Source: Vreelandella titanicae BH1
GTDB taxonomy: Bacteria > Pseudomonadota > Gammaproteobacteria > Pseudomonadales > Halomonadaceae
DNA: 64,000 bases
Reading direction: 5' to 3'
Assembly: GCF_000336575.1 (NCBI RefSeq)
Contig: NZ_AOPO01000005.1
Location: 186,001 to 250,000, forward strand
Below, one piece after another: positions 59,837 to 64,000 of this stretch. The position numbers and the translations under genes were made by a program. Numbering within the stretch: the stretch's first letter is position 1; each line of letters begins with the position of its first letter. The notes under the pieces are model-generated. The model was not told the DNA's origin. It did not search any database and saw nothing but the letters and a program-made list of their open reading frames with translations.

Positions 59837-59875
59837 TCTCGAAACCTAACCATTACCTTCAAGAGAATCGCCAAT

Positions 59876-60493
59876 ATGCAATGGGCCGCATTCATCCTCG
59901 CCGCGCTGGGTTTCGCCTATCTCCCTGGGCCTGCAATGCTGTATACCGCAGCGCAAACCCTGGGGCGCGGCCGACGAGCAGGATGGTTAGCGGTCATGGG
60001 TGTGCATATGGGCTGCTACGTTCATGTGGTGGCGGCCGCATTGGGCTTGGCGCTGCTGTTTGCAGCGATTCCGCCTGCTTATATCGCCATGAAAATCATC
60101 GGTGGGCTTTATTTACTCTGGATGGGGCTGAGGCTATGGCAGCAGGGCATTCGTGCCCATAATGATGAGGTGCCGCTGGCAACCACTAAACGCGTGCTTC
60201 GCGACAGTTTTTTGGTGGAGGTGCTCAACCCTAAAACCGCGCTTTTCTTTGTCGCGTTTCTGCCTCAATTTGTGCAGCCCGAGAGCGCTATGCCGGTAGC
60301 GTGGCAACTGCTCTGGTTAGGTATCGCCACTAATGTGCTGTTCTCATCAGCGGATGTTGTTGTGGTGCTGCTGGCCAGCCCGTTGCGTGAGTGGCTAAAA
60401 AAATCCCATGGCTCCTCCCAGCTCATACAGCGCATTGGCGGTGGCGTATTAATGGGATTAGGCGGTAATACACTGGCTCAGGCAGCACGTTAA
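59876..60493 (+). CDS. LysE/RhtB-family amino acid exporter
   Basis: The 205-residue protein has six hydrophobic segments and the LysE/RhtB pattern: FILAALGFAYLPGPAMLYTA AQTLGRGRRAGWLAVMG, GGLYLLWMGLRLW, and FLVEVLNPKTALFFVAFLPQ FV. It should export an amino acid or derivative. The ATG at 59876 is used because longer frames run into the terminator. Followed 52 bases later by a GST gene. Confidence 0.9.
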   Translation: MQWAAFILAALGFAYLPGPAMLYTAAQTLGRGRRAGWLAVMGVHMGCYVHVVAAALGLALLFAAIPPAYIAMKIIGGLYLLWMGLRLWQQGIRAHNDEVPLATTKRVLRDSFLVEVLNPKTALFFVAFLPQFVQPESAMPVAWQLLWLGIATNVLFSSADVVVVLLASPLREWLKKSHGSSQLIQRIGGGVLMGLGGNTLAQAAR

Positions 60494-60545
60494 GGTGGCT
60501 GCCTAATTGATCGGCTAATTCGATTTCCCACATAAGGAGCGCTGC

Positions 60546-61256
60546 ATGTTTGATCTCTATATTGCCAACAAGAATTACTCTTCTTGGTCGCTGCGCCCTT
60601 GGGTGCTGATGAAAGCGCTGGAGATTCCGTTTAACGAACACCTGATGCCGTTCGAGGGTGGTTTGGGTGCAAGCCATGCCACCTTCATTCGCTTCTCACC
60701 TTCAGGTTTGGTGCCCTGCTTGGTGGATGTGGCGGATGTGGCGGATGAAGGCGAGCAGGCGGTGTGGGACTCCCTGGCGATTATCGAGTATCTGGCCGAG
60801 CAGCACGCTAATGTTTGGCCGAGTGATAAAACCGCCCGCGCTTGGGCGCGCTCAGCCACAGCAGAGATGCACAGCGGCTTTAGCGCCCTGCGCGACGAGT
60901 GTCCAATGAACTGCGGTATGCGGGTGGAATTGAATAGCTTATCGGCCAATCTTAAGGCCGATGTGGCACGCTTGGATGCGCTATGGCAGCAGGGGATTAA
61001 GCGCTTTGGCGGGCCGTTTTTAGCGGGTGAGCACTTCTCAGCAGTAGATGCGTTTTATGCGCCTGTGGCGTTTCGCGTGCAGACATTCAACCTGCCGATT
61101 CATGAAAAATCCCAGGCATATGTCGAGCGCTTGCTAGCGCTGCCAGCAATGCAAGCGTGGTATCAAGCCGCGCTCGAAGAGCCATGGCATGAGCCCATGC
61201 ACGAGGCCGATACGCTGAAAAACGGCAGCGTAACGGCCGATTACCGCAAAGCTTGA
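60546..61256 (+). CDS. Glutathione S-transferase family protein (YfcF-like)
   Basis: The 236-residue protein starts LYIANKNYSSWSLRPWVLMK ALEIPF, with the SSWSLRPW pattern of zeta/YfcF-like GSTs, then SPSGLVPCLVD and the glutathione-binding VWDSLAIIEYLAEQ. The C-terminal all-alpha domain has FLAGEHFSAVDAFYAPVAFR. Substrate unknown. AAGGAG lies before the ATG. Confidence 0.9.
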   Translation: MFDLYIANKNYSSWSLRPWVLMKALEIPFNEHLMPFEGGLGASHATFIRFSPSGLVPCLVDVADVADEGEQAVWDSLAIIEYLAEQHANVWPSDKTARAWARSATAEMHSGFSALRDECPMNCGMRVELNSLSANLKADVARLDALWQQGIKRFGGPFLAGEHFSAVDAFYAPVAFRVQTFNLPIHEKSQAYVERLLALPAMQAWYQAALEEPWHEPMHEADTLKNGSVTADYRKA

Positions 61257-61325
61257 CCTGTCAGACTATTCACCAGGGACACCCGGCATCGGGTACACTG
61301 ACGCAAATTTCGTTTGGACATTTTC

Positions 61326-61865
61326 ATGGCTCTTAGCGCAACGCCCTACAAAGTTGATATCAATCTGACCGATCTGGATCGCGGGGTGTATGAAACGCTG
61401 CGCTTTACCGTGGCTCGCCATCCGTCAGAGACCGAAGAGCGCATGACCGCGCGCTTGCTTGCTTATGTGTTGTGGTACAGCGAGACGCTGGCCTTCGGGC
61501 GTGGGCTTTCAGATGTAGATGAACCGGCACTGTGGGAGAAAAGCCTAGACGGTCGCCTACTGCACTGGATCGAAGTGGGTTTGCCCGATGCCGAGCGGAT
61601 TACCTGGTGCTCACGTAGGGCAGAGCGCGTGTCGCTACTTGCTTACGGCCGGGTAGATCAATGGGAGAGTAAAGTGTTGCCCAGCGTGGCATCACTGAAA
61701 AATGTGCATGTGGCGGGGCTGCCACAAGAGGCCCTAGCGATTATCGCTAAAGACCTGCCTCGGGCGATTAACTGGGCAGTAATGATCAGCGAAGGATCGC
61801 TGTTTATTACCGATGAAAACGGCCAACATGAAATCACTCCGCAGTGGCTTCTGCGCGACAGATAG
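61326..61865 (+). CDS. yaeQ: YaeQ family protein
   Basis: The 179-residue protein matches YaeQ in length and pattern: YKVDINLTDLDRGVYETLRF TVARHPSETEERM, LLAYVLWYSETLAFGRGLSD, EPALWEKSLDGRLLHWIEVG and WLL at the end. YaeQ has a restriction-enzyme-like fold; it was once linked to RfaH suppression but its function is unknown. The ATG at 61326 starts the family sequence. Confidence 0.92.
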   Translation: MALSATPYKVDINLTDLDRGVYETLRFTVARHPSETEERMTARLLAYVLWYSETLAFGRGLSDVDEPALWEKSLDGRLLHWIEVGLPDAERITWCSRRAERVSLLAYGRVDQWESKVLPSVASLKNVHVAGLPQEALAIIAKDLPRAINWAVMISEGSLFITDENGQHEITPQWLLRDR

Positions 61866-61940
61866 TGATTCAACTAAGTCATTAGCCTACCAACTTTACT
61901 CTAGTCGACTACGCTAATAAATCTAAACAAATGACAGCAG

Positions 61941-61966
61941 AAGGGGTGGCCTACAAGCCACCCTTT
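61941..61966. terminator. Hairpin between yaeQ and the LpxR-like gene
   Basis: AAGGGGTGGC and GCCACCCTT pair around a six-base loop (one bulge). Position suggests a terminator for yaeQ; only short T-runs follow. Confidence 0.45.
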
Positions 61967-62129
61967 GATGTTAGTGACTTAGCTCTTTTCTGTAGAAGAC
62001 AGTAAAAGTATGCTTGCTATCTTTTTGCACAATTACATACAATCAACAATGTTTGTTGATGTTCTTCAAAAGTGGCCTCAAAACACAGCCCCAAAAAACA
62101 CTCCCCAGGACAATCTCAAGGAACGAGCA

Positions 62130-63119
62130 ATGAAAGATACCCCCCCTCTACGATGGCAGCTGCTACCGCTAGTGGCTGTAGTAACCCTGCTGTCAACGCT
62201 GGCACAAGCCGACGATAGTGTCCTCTCGATTAAGCACGCAAATGATGGCATGGCCAGCAGCGATGATGGCCACTTTACCAGTGGCTTTGAGCTCAATTGG
62301 ACGTTTCAGCCTGAAGCACAAAGCTGGACGCAACGCTTGGCTACCGCTTTGCCCGACAGCCTTATTGGCAGCGCTGATATGGCAGCTTTTCGTTTGGTGC
62401 ATCAGATTTATACGCCAAACAATATTGAGCAGCGTGGACTGATTGAAGATGATCGTCCCTACGCTGGGATTGTTTACGGCGGTATCTCACTTTACGAAGA
62501 CGTGCCCATGGGCAATTGGCGCCAAGCGACTGACCTGCACCTGGATATTGGTTTGGTAGGGCCTTCGTCGCTTGCCGATAGCATTCAACGTGAAGTGCAC
62601 CGCATCACCGAAAGCGACCGCCCCAGCGGTTGGGATAACCAGCTTGGCGATGAAGCCATCGTCAACGTCGCCATGCGTCGCCAGTGGTGGTATAGCTCCC
62701 CTTTGATGGGTAAGCAGTTTGTCCATGGCCCCAGCGTTAGCGCCGCTTTGGGCAACCTTTACACCTATGCAAGCGCCGGGTATAGCGTTCGCTGGGGTGA
62801 TGAGGCGCCTAGCATTCCTACGCTAACGCCAAGCCCTGGTAGCCGCTACCACATGACCGGTAAAGAGGGGTGGCAGTGGTACCTGTTTGCCAGCGTAGAC
62901 GGTTACTACATGGCGCAAAACCTGACGCTTGACGGCAATACGTTTAGAAATAGCCACTCGGTTGATCGCAAAGAGTGGGTAGGCGACGTATCAGCAGGGC
63001 TGGCGCTGGCCTGGGAAGATTGGCAAGTCACTTACGCGGCAGTTCAGCGCTCACGTGAATTTGACGGCCAGGAAGAGCAGGATAAATTCGGCTCTATCAC
63101 GCTATCTAAGCGCTTCTAA
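62130..63119 (+). CDS. Lipid A deacylase LpxR family protein
   Basis: The 329-residue protein has a signal peptide ending AQA (about residue 30), then the LpxR/DUF2219 barrel: KHANDGMASSDDGHFTSGFE (with the Asn-Asp and Thr active-site residues), EDDRPYAGIVYGGISLYE, and EVHRITESDRPSGWDNQLGD E with the catalytic-type His. It ends KFGSITLSKRF with a C-terminal aromatic residue, as outer-membrane beta-barrels do. LpxR removes the 3'-acyloxyacyl chain from lipid A. AAGGAA precedes the ATG. Confidence 0.88.
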   Translation: MKDTPPLRWQLLPLVAVVTLLSTLAQADDSVLSIKHANDGMASSDDGHFTSGFELNWTFQPEAQSWTQRLATALPDSLIGSADMAAFRLVHQIYTPNNIEQRGLIEDDRPYAGIVYGGISLYEDVPMGNWRQATDLHLDIGLVGPSSLADSIQREVHRITESDRPSGWDNQLGDEAIVNVAMRRQWWYSSPLMGKQFVHGPSVSAALGNLYTYASAGYSVRWGDEAPSIPTLTPSPGSRYHMTGKEGWQWYLFASVDGYYMAQNLTLDGNTFRNSHSVDRKEWVGDVSAGLALAWEDWQVTYAAVQRSREFDGQEEQDKFGSITLSKRF

Positions 63120-63174
63120 ACGGTTAGGTGAAATGAGGTGAGTAGAAGCGCCCAACGGGAAAGGAGTATTGCTT

Positions 63175-63504
63175 ATGGCTAACAAGTATCCTCACACTCC
63201 CGATGGACGCTATTTTGTCGCCAAAAATCGGCTTTGGCGCTGCACTGACCCGCGTTTAGATGAAGACGAAAAGCGAACCCATATCAAAGCATTGATGAAA
63301 GCCCGCCGGGCGGTTAGGACAGCCCAGCAGCAAGACGATGAAGATGCGCTTCGCCAAGCCCGCAACATGGTGCAGAACGCCAAAGAAGCCCTCGGAGAGC
63401 GTGGCCCGGTATGGTGGGATGATGACGCCCCCGATGAAGGCGGTTTGGCGCCCCATAACAGTTCCTATGCCGAGTGGTGGGAGAGTAAACGACAGCTTCC
63501 CTAA
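63175..63504 (+). CDS. Conserved small hypothetical protein
   Basis: The 109-residue hydrophilic protein begins YPHTPDGRYFVAKNRLWRCT DPRLDEDEKRTH, then a charged helix KALMKARRAVRTAQQ and a WWDDD patch before SSYAEWWESKRQLP. I recognise this pattern as a widespread uncharacterised proteobacterial family but cannot name a function. AAAGGAG lies nine bases before the ATG at 63175. Confidence 0.8.
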   Translation: MANKYPHTPDGRYFVAKNRLWRCTDPRLDEDEKRTHIKALMKARRAVRTAQQQDDEDALRQARNMVQNAKEALGERGPVWWDDDAPDEGGLAPHNSSYAEWWESKRQLP

Positions 63505-63582
63505 TTTATATTAATTTATAATTCACGGTTGGGGCTTGCGGTGTTACTCTCTGCCGCTTTCCACGCATACTAAGGGCAACCT

Positions 63583-63906
63583 GTGAAGATCAAAGCAGAC
63601 CTCTCCATTTTAGATATCATTGGCCATCTACTTGTCTGGGTGGTGTTGAGTATTATCACGTTTGGCATAGCGTTATTTTTCTTTCCCTATTCGTTTGCGC
63701 GGTTTGTCATCAATCGCACATCGCTAGTTGATGCCAGCACTGGCGTCGAGCGAAAAATGGTTTGCGATATCAACCTGTTCAGCAATATCGGCCATATCAT
63801 CCTATGGATGTTGATTTCGCTGGTCACCTTTGGTTTAGGGTATATTTTCTACTTCTATCGAGTTTGGAATTACGCGTTGAATAACTCGCGGATTGAGTCA
63901 GTTTAG
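63583..63906 (+). CDS. Small two-segment membrane protein of unknown function
   Basis: The 107-residue protein (GTG start, AAGGG upstream) has two similar hydrophobic units: LDIIGHLLVWVVLSIITFGI ALFFFPYSFARFVINR and FSNIGHIILWMLISLVTFGL GYIFYFYRVWNYALNN. The internal repeat 'IGHxxxWxxxSxxTFGxxxxFxxYxxxxxxxN' suggests a duplicated unit. It resembles DUF6693/DUF898-like membrane proteins. Function unknown. A terminator follows. Confidence 0.78.
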   Translation: MKIKADLSILDIIGHLLVWVVLSIITFGIALFFFPYSFARFVINRTSLVDASTGVERKMVCDINLFSNIGHIILWMLISLVTFGLGYIFYFYRVWNYALNNSRIESV

Positions 63907-63953
63907 TTTTTCTCGTTAAACAGAACTCGGCTTGGAGTATTGATGCTGCACCG

Positions 63954-63990
63954 GGGCCTACGCTGAGAGTTCAAGCGTAGGCCCTTTTTT
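63954..63990 (+). terminator. Rho-independent terminator
   Basis: GGGCCTACGCT and AGCGTAGGCCC are perfect 11-base arms with a nine-base loop, followed by six Ts on the plus strand. Confidence 0.9.
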
Positions 63991-64000
63991 GGGTGACTAA

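Noticed and set aside
1..64000. CRISPR array, prophage, intact insertion sequence, tRNA or rRNA genes
   Set aside because: No regularly spaced repeats, phage structural genes, transposase genes or cloverleaf/rRNA sequences were seen.

Overview
The window looks like chromosomal DNA of a halophilic gammaproteobacterium of the Halomonadaceae (Halomonas/Vreelandella type). The basis is protein character, not a database search: a class II ketol-acid reductoisomerase (ilvC) divergent from ilvY, ModF, YaeQ, an LpxR-like outer-membrane deacylase, OpgG, MntP, and a GC-rich core with AT-richer accessory stretches. No rRNA, tRNA, CRISPR array, prophage or intact insertion sequence was seen.

Region 1 (1-37 kb) is mainly accessory. 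It is built of small modules, often a LysR, AraC or MerR regulator next to one or two effector genes: MFS pump plus aldo/keto reductase, DoxX plus glutathione transferase, azoreductase, a class IV aminotransferase under a MerR-type promoter, an RND efflux pair, and SbtA with its LysR. Between the modules lie many decayed genes: a VOC protein, aadA with one frameshift, tails of LysR, arginase, SRPBCC, alpha/beta hydrolase, DUF1801, SDR and MFS genes, a truncated monooxygenase-domain gene, an N-terminal gmhA piece, and an AGE-family epimerase with one frameshift. Most remnants are 3' ends. The stable island inside this region is modF-ilvC-ilvY (10.0-14.2 kb). At 25.3-27.3 kb there is an ECF41 sigma-factor operon whose predicted own promoter is visible.

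Region 2 (36.9-49.9 kb) is the most interesting. It holds a CDP-alcohol phosphatidyltransferase, an MDR dehydrogenase, a 6-pyruvoyl-tetrahydropterin-synthase-like protein with an altered zinc site, a glycosyltransferase-methyltransferase fusion, a flippase-like membrane protein, a RibD reductase domain without deaminase, a GTP cyclohydrolase II with a degenerate RibB-like domain, a creatininase-family amidohydrolase, an FkbM methyltransferase, OpgG and a membrane sulfatase-like enzyme. Together these suggest a GTP-derived pterin- or pyrimidine-like compound that is glycosylated or methylated and linked to the envelope. That is an inference. Two long imperfect palindromic elements sit inside the cluster.

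Region 3 (49.9-64 kb) is housekeeping-like: a lipid A-type acyltransferase between two DUF4870-like membrane proteins, a VOC protein, a methyltransferase, an MFS pump, a fatty acid beta-oxidation set (acyl-CoA dehydrogenase, acyl-CoA ligase, 3-hydroxyacyl-CoA dehydrogenase, enoyl-CoA hydratase), a LysE exporter, a GST, YaeQ, LpxR and two small conserved proteins.
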